Shown here: positions 43,750 to 54,407 of the stretch, in pieces
Layout of the letters: each line of letters starts with the position of its first letter
Position numbering within the stretch: position 1 is the stretch's first letter
DNA from: Chrysaora quinquecirrha
Lineage: Eukaryota; Cnidaria; Scyphozoa; Semaeostomeae; Pelagiidae
DNA length: 64,000 nucleotides
Direction: 5' to 3'
Assembly (NCBI GenBank): GCA_014526335.1
Contig: JACTAT010000040.1
Coordinates: 8,870,431-8,934,430, forward strand
Notes under the pieces: generated by a model
The model's database searches: none
What the model was told of the DNA's origin: nothing
The model's input: the letters and a program-made list of their open reading frames with translations, nothing else
Position numbers and translations under genes: made by a program

Positions 43750-45953
43750 CACCCGGGGTAATGTCTGTGCAGTACAGTGGAGGCTGTGCAGTACAGTGGA
43801 GGCTGTTCAGTACAGTGGAGGGATAACATGATGCGTGTGGGGGGATAACATTGAGTACAGTGGAGGCTGTTCAGTACAGCGGAGGGATAACATTGAGTAC
43901 AGTGGAGGTTGTGCAGTACAGTGGAGGGATAACATCAGTACAGTGGAGGGATAACATGATGCATGTGGGGGGATAACATCAGTACAGTGGAGGCTGTTCA
44001 GTACTGTGGAGGGATAACATCAGTACAGTGGAGGGATAACATGATGCGTGTGGGGGATAACATTGAGTACAGTGGAGGCTGTTACAGCGGAGGGATAACA
44101 TCAGTACAGTGGAGGCTGTGGATCAGTACAGTGGAGGGATAACATCAGTACAGTGGAGGCTGTTCAGTACAGCGGAGGGATAACATCAGTACAGTGGAGG
44201 GATAACATGATGGCAGGCTGTTCAGTACTGTGGGGGATAACATCAGTACAGTGGAGGCTGTTCAGTACTGTGGAGGGATAACATCAGTACAGTGGAGGGA
44301 TAACATGATGCGTGTGGGGGGATAACATTGAGTACAGTGGAGGCTGTTCAGTACAGCGGAGGGATAACATCAGTACAGTGGAGGCTGTTCAGTACTGTGG
44401 AGGGATAACATCAGTACAGTGGAGGGATAACATCAGTACAGTGGAGGCTGTTCAGTACTGTGGAGGGATAACATCAGTATAGTCGGAAGTTATGCCAAGA
44501 TAAACATAAATGGACGAAGAATGTAAATCCTTTTTGCTTGAAGCTCCCTCAAAGAAAAGCAGTAGCCCGAAAAGCTACTTTGATTGTTATTTAGAAAGTT
44601 TGGAAGCTTGCCTAGGCTTGGAGAAGTTGAAAGATGATGGAGATCTCGATGAAGATCTTTCCAAAAAAGATCGTAAGTCAACATTTCGGTTATTGGCGAA
44701 TGGCGATATCGATTTGCATTCTGAAAATGAAGATTATGAAGATCGCACAGAAAATATTATTTCCGATGTGGTTGATAGGAATTAAACATCGTCTTGCTTC
44801 TCCATCCTTACGATCTTTTTGGAAAGATCTTCATCGAAATCTCCATAATCTTTCAACTTCTCCAAGCCTAGGCAAGCTTCCAAACTTTCTAAATAACAAT
44901 CAAAGTAGCTTTTCGGGCTACTGCTTTTCTTTGAGGGAGCTTCAAGCAAAAGGATTTACCTTCTTCGTCCATTTATGTTTATCTTGGCATAACTTCAGAC
45001 AAGTAAGAAAAAAAGGCCAATAAAACTTCATTTCTCAGTCAATAAAACAACACAACAAAATAGCTTGTGGAAAGCAGCACGATGGCGCCATAACCTCCAC
45101 TGTACTGATGTTATCCCTCCACAGTACTGAACAGCCTCCACTGTACTGATGTTATGCTGTACTATCCCTCCACTGTACTGATGTTATCCCTGTACTGAAC
45201 AGCCTCCACTGTACTCAATGTTATCCCCACACGCATCATGTTATCCCTCCACTGTACTGATGTTATCCTCCACAGTACTGAACAGCCTCCACTGTACTGA
45301 TGTTATCCCCCCACATGCATCATGTTATCCCTCCACTGTACTGATGTTATCCCTCCACAGTACTGAACAGCCTCCACTGTACTGATGTTATCCCTCCGCT
45401 GTACTGAACAGCCTCCACTGTACTCAATGTTATCCCCCCACACGCATCATGTTATCCCTCCACTGTACTGATGTTATCCCTCCACAGTACTGAACAGCCT
45501 CCACTGTACTGATGTTATCCCCACATGCATCATGTTATCCCTCCACTGTACTGATGTTATCCCTCCACAGTACTGCACAGCCTCCACTGTACTGATGTTA
45601 TCCCTCCGCTGTACTGAACAGCCTCCACTGTACTCAATGTTATCCCCCCACACGCATCATGTTATCCCTCCACTGTACTGATGTTATCCACCTCCACAGT
45701 ACTGAACAGCCTCCACTGTACTGATGTTATCCCCCCACATGCATCATGTTATCCCTCCACTGTACTGATGTTATCCCTCCACAGTACTGCACAACCTCCA
45801 CTGTACCCAATGTTATCCCTCCGCTGTACTGAACAGCCTGCACTGTACTCAATGTTATCCCCCCACACGCATCATGTTATCCCTCCACTGTACTGAACAG
45901 CCTCCACTGTACTGCACAGCCTCCACTGTACTGCACAGACATTACCCCGGGTG
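43750..45953. mobile_element. Foldback element with minisatellite arms, copy a
   Basis: Termini are CACCCGGGGTAATGTCTGTG and its inverse CACAGACATTACCCCGGGTG. Inward, both arms (43775-44480 and 45085-45930) are tandem arrays of CAGTACAGTGGAGG-type units joined by GGATAACAT(C/TGA) spacers, in opposite orientation. The central 600 bases are a second inverted pair, each containing an ORF start (44510 plus, about 44990 minus). This is the layout of Drosophila FB-type foldback transposons: long inverted repeats made of short direct repeats. Confidence 0.85.
44510..44785 (+). CDS. ORF at the centre of the minisatellite foldback element, unrecognised
   Basis: This 91-codon frame (MDEECKSFLLEAPSKKSSS, then YFDCYLESLEACLGLEKL, then acidic KDDGDLDEDLSKKD) has no family I recognise. 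After codon 54 the frame passes a consensus donor, CGTAAGT at 44672-44678, so the first part may be a first exon with the remainder intronic. The first 160 bases are repeated inversely at about 44830-44990, with base changes that break the frame. In copy b (50367 onward) lost bases break the plus-strand frame. It may be a transposase 5' exon. Confidence 0.4.
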   Translation: MDEECKSFLLEAPSKKSSSPKSYFDCYLESLEACLGLEKLKDDGDLDEDLSKKDRKSTFRLLANGDIDLHSENEDYEDRTENIISDVVDRN

Positions 45954-46296
45954 TTTCTCATGGTTGCTCTGGATCATTTTGGCTGCTTCCATGTTTTAGT
46001 TATGCCCGTGCTAATAATATACTGTGAAGTCAAACTCTTAACACAGAAAATCAACTCGAGTATTTAGAAACTTTATTTCTTTCTTCTTTGCGTATTACTT
46101 TTTCCTTAAAACTTTAACAGTTTCTCCTCCAGATGATTTGCAATTGCAAGTGGGTCTTCTAATCGATTATAACGATCGTTGTTATTCCTTCAAATCCTTG
46201 TTGCAAACGGATAGTCTGTTTATGGACTGGTAGAGCTTTTTACGCGACCTCAACGATAAGAAGATGTTTTAAGTTCGATGAAATCTTCATCATAGT

Positions 46297-47169
46297 TCAC
46301 ATACACGTGTCGTTGACGCGGCCATTAGCCAATGCTACACGGGGTGATACGTTATGTGCCAGCCCTCTTCGGCAAACTTTGCCGCAGAACATAACACTAA
46401 GCTTTTTTCTTAGCTCTGGTTGCAAGAAAATGTAAACAAGCGGATCTGAAACTAGGCTCAAGCAAAAAAGCGTGTATAAACATTCCCTGACGTCATTTCC
46501 AACAGGAACGAATGCTAAGATAACATCGGGGATATAAATGAAAATTATATATGTGAATATAATCAAACCAGCGACAATGAAGAATCTTTTATGACTTTGG
46601 AAGATATGGTTCTTTCTTCTTTCTGCATTTGTTTGTTGTGACACGTTAGTGATTTGTCGAAGTTTAATAATTCTAAATAGGATCTTTGCATAGGTTATAA
46701 TGAAAGCGAGTACCAAGGCACTGTCAGCTGGTATGAAGAAATACCTCTTAAATGTCATGAGCATTACAAAGTGTCCTGTAATGCCAGTTGCCACGCTGAT
46801 AATCCATGCAACGGCTATTGCGTTTTTTATGCGACGTTTTGAAACTATAACGCGATGTCTCAGAGGAAAAATAACTCCAATTAAACGTTCAATGAGGATA
46901 AGCAACATTGCACAATATAAACAAATAACCATTCCCAGTTCAATAGATGAATTTATTGCTGTAGCTGTTGAAATATTAAATATAGTAAATAAGCAACGCA
47001 AAATGGTAATGATGCTCAATATTATCTCCGTTGCACTCATGTTAATCAGAAGGATCGTCTGGTTGGACTTTTCACGGTTTTGAGTAGCAAGAAGGTAGAT
47101 GCCAAGACTGTGCAGTAAAATGGCAATACAAGAAAATGTTAAGCGAAAATAACTGACCAACGCGCCCAT
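46297..47169 (-). CDS. Intronless class A GPCR, orphan, member 3
   Basis: This is a 290-residue seven-helix receptor of the array family. TM1 holds LHSLGIYLLAT, TM2 ILLINMSATEIILS, TM3 ends IERLIGVIFPLRHR (ERL in place of DRY), the third loop has NAERRKNHIFQSHKRFF, and TM7 has SDPLVYIFLQPELRKKL. The C-terminal tail ends RVNDTCM. The start aligns with the paralogues and lies 65 bases from the shared upstream block. It lacks the usual TM3 to ECL2 disulfide pair. Membrane receptor of unknown ligand. Confidence 0.88.
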   Translation of the reverse strand: MGALVSYFRLTFSCIAILLHSLGIYLLATQNREKSNQTILLINMSATEIILSIITILRCLFTIFNISTATAINSSIELGMVICLYCAMLLILIERLIGVIFPLRHRVIVSKRRIKNAIAVAWIISVATGITGHFVMLMTFKRYFFIPADSALVLAFIITYAKILFRIIKLRQITNVSQQTNAERRKNHIFQSHKRFFIVAGLIIFTYIIFIYIPDVILAFVPVGNDVRECLYTLFCLSLVSDPLVYIFLQPELRKKLSVMFCGKVCRRGLAHNVSPRVALANGRVNDTCM

Positions 47170-47211
47170 AATGACGTGCTATGCTGATAGTAAAGTTGAG
47201 CAAAGATTTTC

Positions 47212-47240
47212 AAGCCTCTGCTTTTCAGTTTTGCAGGTGA
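47212..47240 (-). promoter_or_regulatory. Conserved GPCR upstream block with E-box
   Basis: The plus strand reads CCTCTGCTTTTCAGTTTTG and then CAGGTG (47234-47239), 65 bases from the start codon of the gene at 46297-47169. Confidence 0.5.
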
Positions 47241-47703
47241 AAAAATAATTGAAATCGCAAATCATTTAAGAGCTTCATCACATCACAAGCCCCTTTTTAT
47301 GATTGAATGGTTCCGAGGGTTTGTCTTAGAATATTTTGTATTTACAAGGATAGGAGAGCGCGTGTTTACACATGGTAATTTCGTGCTTCAAGTTGTAAAG
47401 ACGACTAATGATGATTTGACAAATTCATTAAAAACAGGTTGTAAAAGCAATTGTATTTGTTTGAACCTACATTTCAGTTTGCGAAAAACCAGATGTTGCA
47501 CAGTTTGTCTTAACTGTCAATGAGAAATGAGAAAGTTCTTTTCATGAATTACCTAATTTTCTCTATTAGACGCCGTTCCCTTATTAACCGTAGCCTACAC
47601 CTGAAAGAGAGAACCCAAAATAAAATGAACGCAATGGTGTGTCAAAGAGAAGACGTTGAGATTTTAGCCTTTGTTGCTAGATGTTCTGTGTCTTTAGTTT
47701 ATA

Positions 47704-47999
47704 GTTTCCAATGGCTTGGTTTGAAATAACTAGTTACTTTGAAAACTGTGTTTCGTATATTCAAGCCTAGCTCTCGGGATTTGAAGGAAGTCCTGGTAGT
47801 TTCTTGTTCTGTAAGCAGGGACCATTAGCCAGGGCCATTAATATAACACAGAGACAACGCTTAATTAACTCACATCACTCACATACCTCTCGAATGCACT
47901 CTTAAAAGATAACATAAAACCTGACATTAAACACTTAAAATCTAAACCCAACAACAACAAAATGCAAAAGAACACAAAACATGGTGCATATTCGTTTGC
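47704..47999. other. Spacer between the two copies of the second duplication
   Basis: About 300 bases of unique AT-rich DNA. No gene or repeat recognised. Confidence 0.5.
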
Positions 48000-48510
48000 G
48001 ATGCGAAGTCCAAGAAAAGAGAATCTTGTTGAACAGGGAAGCCATGAGATTTGGGTTGAAATTTGTTCTGGCAAAAACTATATCCCAATCTATGGCTGAT
48101 AATTCCTGAGAATGAGCCTTGGTTATAGTTTCTCAGGCTACGGGTCTCCATGATTTTTGACTGCTAATTCAGCATTCTGTCCGCATTGAGTTTTCGTATC
48201 TCATAAATTAGATGGTGATCAAACATACCTAGATGCAGCACCCCTGACCTGACGATATAATTAGCGTGGTTTGTTGCAAAGTGCTCGATGAGGCTCGAAT
48301 CTTGCTAGTTATTAGACCATTTTCAGTTTCTCTGCTTGTTACCAGTGTATTCTGTTATTTGCTGCTGAAGCTGAAACTTTGCGTAGATAGCTTTCAAGCT
48401 TCTAGTGCTGCACTCTTTTGTCACTTTCAGGTCGCAGTTTGTGTCACCAAATAGCATGATTTCCTTACCCCCTGCATCTAAAGCAGGTAGATTTCAAGAG
48501 TTCAAGAATC

Positions 48511-48917
48511 TTAAAGACAAATATGCTCTATTCTGGCAAAATGCCATGTTATAAGAAGACCAATGGGAGTGCTAATCCGGTATTACTAAAATATGGAAGC
48601 AACCAAAATGAACCAAAACGAGCCAAAATGACCCAAAATGACCCAGAGCTAGCCAGAGCGACCTACAGTCATCCAAAATGAGCTAAAATCACCCAAGAAT
48701 GAGCTATCTAAGTCACGCAGCACCATGAAATGGGCGAGCAAAGAATGGGTGAGACATTTTGCCGTGAATGTGGTGTTTTTCTAGGCCACCAGTTGATTAC
48801 TTTGACTGAGTTACAATTTTCATGTAACACAGACTCTTTGAAAAAAGGAAAGTTTTTCCTTAATTAAAACTTTTTAGAATGATTTTGAGTTTTTGCTTTA
48901 AGAATAAAATCATTTCC
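48511..48917. other. Segment present only in copy b, with ACCAAAATGA-type short repeats
   Basis: It sits between the shared flank (ending TTCAAGAATCT) and the foldback element. It contains degenerate tandem decamers such as AACCAAAATGA, GCCAAAATGA and ACCCAAAATG at about 48600-48700. No ORF is recognised. Confidence 0.5.
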
Positions 48918-51776
48918 CACCCGGGGTAATGTCTGTGCAGTACAGTGGAGGCTGTGCAGTACAGTGGAGGCTGTTCAGTACAGCGGAGGGATAACATTGA
49001 GTACAGTGGAGGTTGTGCAGTACAGTGGAGGGATAACATCAGTACAGTGGAGGGATAACATGATGCATGTGGGGGGATAACATCAGTACAGTGGAGGCTG
49101 TTCAGTACTGTGGAGGGATAACATCAGTACAGTGGAGGGATAACATGATGCGTGTGGGGGGATAACATTGAGTACAGTGGAGGCTGTTCAGTACAGCGGA
49201 GGGATAACATCAGTACAGTGGAGGCTGTGCAGTACTGTGGAGGGATAACATCAGTACAGTGGAGGGATAACATGATGCATGTGGGGGGATAACATTGAGT
49301 ACAGTGGAGGCTGTTCAGTACAGCGGAGGGATAACATTGAGTACAGTGGAGGTTGTGCAGTACAGTGGAGGGATAACATCAGTACAGTGGAGGGATAACA
49401 TGATGCATGTGGGGGGATAACATCAGTACAGTGGAGGCTGTTCAGTACTGTGGAGGGATAACATCAGTACAGTGGAGGGATAACATGATGCATGTGGGGG
49501 GATAACATCAGTACAGTGGAGGCTGTTCAGTACTGTGGAGGGATAACATCAGTACAGTGGAGGGATAACATGATGCGTGTGGGGGGATAACATTGAGTAC
49601 AGTGGAGGCTGTTCAGTACAGCGGAGGGATAACATCAGTACAGTGGAGGCTGTGCAGTACTGTGGAGGGATAACATCAGTACAGTGGAGGGATAACATGA
49701 TGCATGTGGGGATAACATCAGTACAGTGGAGGCTGTTCAGTACTGTGGAGGGATAACATGAGTACAGTGGAGGGATAACATGATGCGTGTGGGGGGATAA
49801 CATTGAGTACAGTGGAGGCTGTTCAGTACAGCGGAGGGATAACATCAGTACAGTGGAGGCTGTGCAGTACTGTGGAGGGATAACATCAGTACAGTGGAGG
49901 GATAACATGATGCATGTGGGGGGATAACATCAGTACAGTGGAGGCTGTTCAGTACTGTGGAGGGATAACATCAGTACAGTGGAGGGATAACATGATGCGT
50001 GTGGGGGGATAACATTGAGTACAGTGGAGGCTGTTCAGTACAGCGGAGGGATAACATCAGTACAGTGGAGGCTGTTCAGTACTGTGGAGGGATAACATCA
50101 GTACAGTGGAGGGATAACGTGATGCGTGTGGGGGGATAACATCAGTACAGTGGAGGCTGTTCAGTACAGTGGAGGGATAACATGATGCGTGTGGGGGGAT
50201 AACATTGAGTACAGTGGAGGCTGTTCAGTACAGCGGAGGGATAACATCAGTACAGTGGAGGCTGTTCAGTACTGTGGAGGGATAACATCAGTACAGTGGA
50301 GGCTGTTCAGTACTGTGGAGGGATAACATCAGTATAGTCGGAAGTTATGCCAAGATAAACATAAATGGACGAAGAATGTAAATCCTTTTGCTTGAAGCTC
50401 CTCAAAGAAAAGCAGTAGCCCGAAAAGCTACTTTGATTGTTATTTAGAAAGTTTGGAAGCTTGCCTAGGCTTGGAGAAGTTGAAAGATGATGGAGATCTC
50501 GATGAAGATCTTTCCAAAAAAGATCGTAAGTCAACATTTCGGTTATTGGCGAATGGCGATATCGATTTGCATTCTGAAAATGAAGATTATGAAGATCGCA
50601 CAGAAAATATTATTTCCGATGTGGTTGATAGGAATTAAACATCGTCTTGCTTCTCCATCCTTACGATCTTTTTTGGAAAGATCTTCATCGAGATCTCCAT
50701 CATCTTTCAACTTCTCCAAGCCTAGGCAAGCTTCCAAACTTTCTAAATAACAATCAAAGTAGCTTTTCGGGCTACTGCTTTTCTTTGAGGGAGCTTCAAG
50801 CAAAAGGATTTACCTTCTTCGTCCATTTATGTTTATCTTGGCATAACTTCAGACAAGTAAGAAAAAAAGGCCAATAAAACTTCATTTCTCAGTCAATAAA
50901 ACAACACAACAAAATAGCTTGTGGAAAGCAGCACGATGGCGCCATAACCTCCACTGTACTGATGTTATCCCTCCACAGTACTGAACAGCCTCCACTGTAC
51001 TGATGTTATCCCTCCGCTGTACTGAACAGCCTCCACTGTACTCAATGTTATCCCCCCACACGCATCATGTTATCCCTCCACTGTACTGATGTTATCCTCC
51101 ACAGTACTGAACAGCCTCCACTGTACTGATGTTATCCCCCACATGCATCATGTTATCCCTCCACTGTACTGATGTTATCCTCCACAGTACTGAACAGCCT
51201 CCACTGTACTGATGTTATCCCTCCGCTGTACTGAACAGCCTCCACTGTACTCAATGTTATCCCCCCACACGCATCATGTTATCCCTCCACTGTACTGATG
51301 TTATCCCTCCACAGTACTGAACAGCCTCCACTGTACTGATGTTATCCCCCCACATGCATCATGTTATCCCTCCACTGTACTGATGTTATCCCTCCACAGT
51401 ACTGCACAGCCTCCACTGTACTGATGTTATCCCTCCGCTGTACTGAACAGCCTCCACTGTACTCAATGTTATCCCCCCACACGCATCATGTTATCCCTCC
51501 ACTGTACTGATGTTATCCCTCCACAGTACTGAACAGCCTCCACTGTACTGATGTTATCCCCACATGCATCATGTTATCCCTCCACTGTACTGATGTTATC
51601 CCTCCACTGTACTGCACAACCTCCACTGTACTCAATGTTATCCCTCCGCTGTACTGAACAGCCTCCACTGTACTCAATGTTATCCCCACACGCATCATGT
51701 TATCCCTCCACTGTACTGAACAGCCTCCACTGTACTGCACAGCCTCCACTGTACTGCACAGACATTACCCCAGGTG
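48918..51776. mobile_element. Foldback element with minisatellite arms, copy b
   Basis: It begins CACCCGGGGTAATGTCTGTG and ends CAGACATTACCCCAGGTG (one mismatch to the inverse). The left arm (to about 50340) shows a higher-order unit: a GATGCATGTGG or GATGCGTGTGG module regularly spaced between runs of AGTACAGTGGAGG units. The right arm (50945-51760) is the inverse. The centre holds the decayed counterpart of the 44510 ORF. Confidence 0.85.
50367..50638 (+). pseudogene. Decayed copy of the foldback central ORF
   Basis: The ATG is kept, but single-base losses in CCTTTTGCTTG (T run) and GCTCCTCAAAG shift the frame compared with 44510-44785. The later part (61 codons from 50453) is still open in the ancestral frame and ends in the same DVVDRN. 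Confidence 0.6.
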
Positions 51777-52162
51777 TTTTCGCCCATCAGATGGGTTATG
51801 TACTGTGGCTGACTAAAGGTCGCTCAAGGTTGCTCTGGATCATTTTGGCTGCTTCCATGTTTTAGTTATGCCCGTGCTAATAATATACTGTGAAGTCAAA
51901 CTCTTAACACAGAAAATCAACTCGAGTATTTAGAAACTTTATTTCTTTCTTCTTTGCGTATTACTTTTTCCTTAAAACTTTAACAGTTTCTCCTCCAGAT
52001 GATTTGCAATTGCAAGTGGGTCTTCTAATCGATTATAACGATCGTTGTTATTCCTTCAAATCCTTGTTGCAAACGGATAGTCTGTTTATGGACTGGTAGA
52101 GCTTTTTACGCGACCTCAACGATAAGAAGATGTTTTAAGTTCGATGAAATCTTCATCATAGT

Positions 52163-53034
52163 TCACATACACGTGTCGTTGACGCGGCCATTAGCCAATG
52201 CTACACGGGGTGATACGTTATGTGCCAGCCCTCTTCGGCAAACTTTGCCGCAGAACATAACACTAAGCTTTTTCTTAGCTCTGGTTGCAAGAAAATGTAA
52301 ACAAGCGGATCTGAAACTAGGCTCAAGCAAAAAAGCGTGTATAAACATTCCCTGACGTCAATTCCAACAGGAACGAATGCTAAGATAACATCGGGGATAT
52401 AAATGAAAATTATATATGTGAATATAATCAAACCAGCGACAATGAAGAATCTTTTATGACTTTGGAAGATATGGTTCTTTCTTCTTTCTGCATTTGTTTG
52501 TTGTGACACGTTAGTGATTTGTCGAAGTTTAATAATTCTAAATAGGATCTTTGCATAGGTTATAATGAAAGCGAGTACCAAGGCACTGTCAGCTGGTATG
52601 AAGAAATACCTCTTAAATGTCATGAGCATTACAAAGTGTCCTGTAATGCCAGTTGCCACGCTGATAATCCACGCAACGGCTATTGCGTTTTTTATGCGAC
52701 GTTTTGAAACTATAACGCGATGTCTCAGAGGAAAAATAACTCCAATTAAACGTTCAATGAGGATAAGCAACATTGCACAATATAAACAAATAACCATTCC
52801 CAGTTCAATAGATGAATTTATTGCTGTAGCTGTTGAAATATTAAATATTGTAAATAAACAACGCAAGATGGTAATGATGCTCAATATTATCTCCGTTGCA
52901 CTCATGTTAATCAAAAGTATCGTCTGGTTTGACTTTTCACGGTTTTGAGTAGCAAGAAGGTAAATGCCAAGACTGTGCAGTAAAATGGCAATGCAAGAAA
53001 ATGTTAAACGAAAATAACTGAACAGCGCGCCCAT
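52163..53034 (-). pseudogene. Class A GPCR member 4, C-terminal frameshift
   Basis: Nearly identical to the gene at 46297 from the start (53034) to QPELRK after TM7. There a run of six T on the plus strand (about 46408) is five T here (about 52270), so helix 8 and the tail are read in another frame and end at 52201; the original tail frame is still readable down to 52163. TM1-TM7, IERLIGV and SDPLVYIF are intact, so a receptor with an altered tail could still form. A homopolymer sequencing error is the main alternative. Confidence 0.75.
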
Positions 53035-53076
53035 TATTACGTGATATGCTGATAGCGAAAGTGATCAAGTATTTTC

Positions 53077-53105
53077 AGGCCTCCACTTTTCAGTTTTGCA
53101 GGTGA
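53077..53105 (-). promoter_or_regulatory. Conserved GPCR upstream block with E-box
   Basis: The plus strand reads CCTCCACTTTTCAGTTTTG and then CAGGTG (53099-53104), 65 bases from the start codon at 53034. Confidence 0.5.
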
Positions 53106-53595
53106 AAAAATAATTGAAATCGCAAATCATTTAAGATCTTCATCACATCACAAGTCCCTTTTTATGATTCAATGGTTCCGAGGGTTTGTCTTAGAATATT
53201 TTGTATTTACATGGATGTGTTTAGTATTTGAGAGCGCAATGTGTTTAGTATTTGACTAAGGGGTGGGTGTTTACACATGGTAATTTCGTGCTTCAAATTG
53301 TAAAGACGACTAATGATGATTTGACAAATTCATTAAAAACAGGTTGAATAAGCATTTATATTTGTGTGGACCTACATTTCAGATTGTGAAGAACCAGATG
53401 TTTTTTCAGTTTATCTTAACTGTCAGTGAGAGAGTTCTTTTCATTGAATTGCCGCATTTTCTCTATTAAACGCCGTCCCCTTATTAACCGTACACATGAA
53501 AGAAAGAACCCAAAATTAAATGAATGCAATGGTGTGTCAAAGAGCAGGAGTTGAGATTTTAGCCTTTGTCGCAAATATTCTGTCTTTAGTTTTTG

Positions 53596-54407
53596 AGTAG
53601 TGCAAAACTTTAAAATTCCGATAAACAGCGGGAACATTTTTGGGCATACTCAAAAGCTTTTTTTGTCTCACACTGCTCAGAGCTTGAACGTTAGAAACAG
53701 ATCGAAACAATGAACTAAGGCGGAATTCATACCCAGATGCGGCTCGAAATGCACCAATCGGAAAGAGAAGCTGAATTTGCAATTGGCATTGTGTTTTAAA
53801 CACCAATCAGCTAGCCGGATACAGCGGGAATACCAATAGAATTAATTGAAGAGTCCAAGTAAGAAAACGAACTCTTTCTGTCTACACAGAACCAGCCTTT
53901 TGGTTTTGATGTGGACAGATTGCAAAACCCCTAAGTGAAACAAAGATCGTGCTTTGCAAATGATTTAAAACAATCCTCGCTGTGATTTTCTGCACAATTA
54001 GGGTTGTCGAGGAGGTGTTGTCCAATGGCCTAAAACAACTCTTTGCCGTTTCTCGACGTTTTTGTTGAAAACAGTGCTATTGGATTTCTTACCAGTATAT
54101 AGAATCAGAACGAAAGTGCTTAACAACAGAGAATTTAAACAAATATAATAATATCAAATCTGTAAGTTTTGCCTAACCTTCCTCATTGCATTAAACAGCT
54201 GCAACATATTACAAATGATAAGACCCTTGAAATGAAAGTACTTAAATAGTTTGTAATACAGTTTCTTCGATCTTTGAAGTGGAGAAGATTTTGATAGTGG
54301 AATGCATTACTTTTTTCATGCATGTGCTAGCAAACATCAAGATCGACAAAGCTTGGTCTAAATAAGTATGTTACAAATATTCAACACGTCTTTCAATGTT
54401 ATAATCA
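53596..54407. other. Intergenic, 3' side of DPY30
   Basis: No gene is recognised. Two overlapping minus-strand ORFs (73 and 89 codons) show no known motif. Confidence 0.45.

Larger units (their letters stand above)
43235..47703. repeat. Second segmental duplication, copy a
   Basis: From GTCCAAGAAGAGAACAGAG to about GTGTCTTTAGTTT it matches 48000-53595 in order and orientation. It holds a minisatellite foldback element and a GPCR. Divergence (several percent in the flanks, indels) is higher than for the first duplication. Confidence 0.82.
48000..53595. repeat. Second segmental duplication, copy b
   Basis: Matches 43235-47703. It is longer because its foldback element is longer (2.86 against 2.20 kb) and because 48511-48917 and 51777-51828, directly beside the element, have no counterpart in copy a. 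Confidence 0.82.

Noticed and set aside
49549..49908. Ser/Leu/Pro-repeat ORF (119 codons) and similar frames at 45681-45896 and 51551-51865
   Set aside because: They are translations of the foldback minisatellite.
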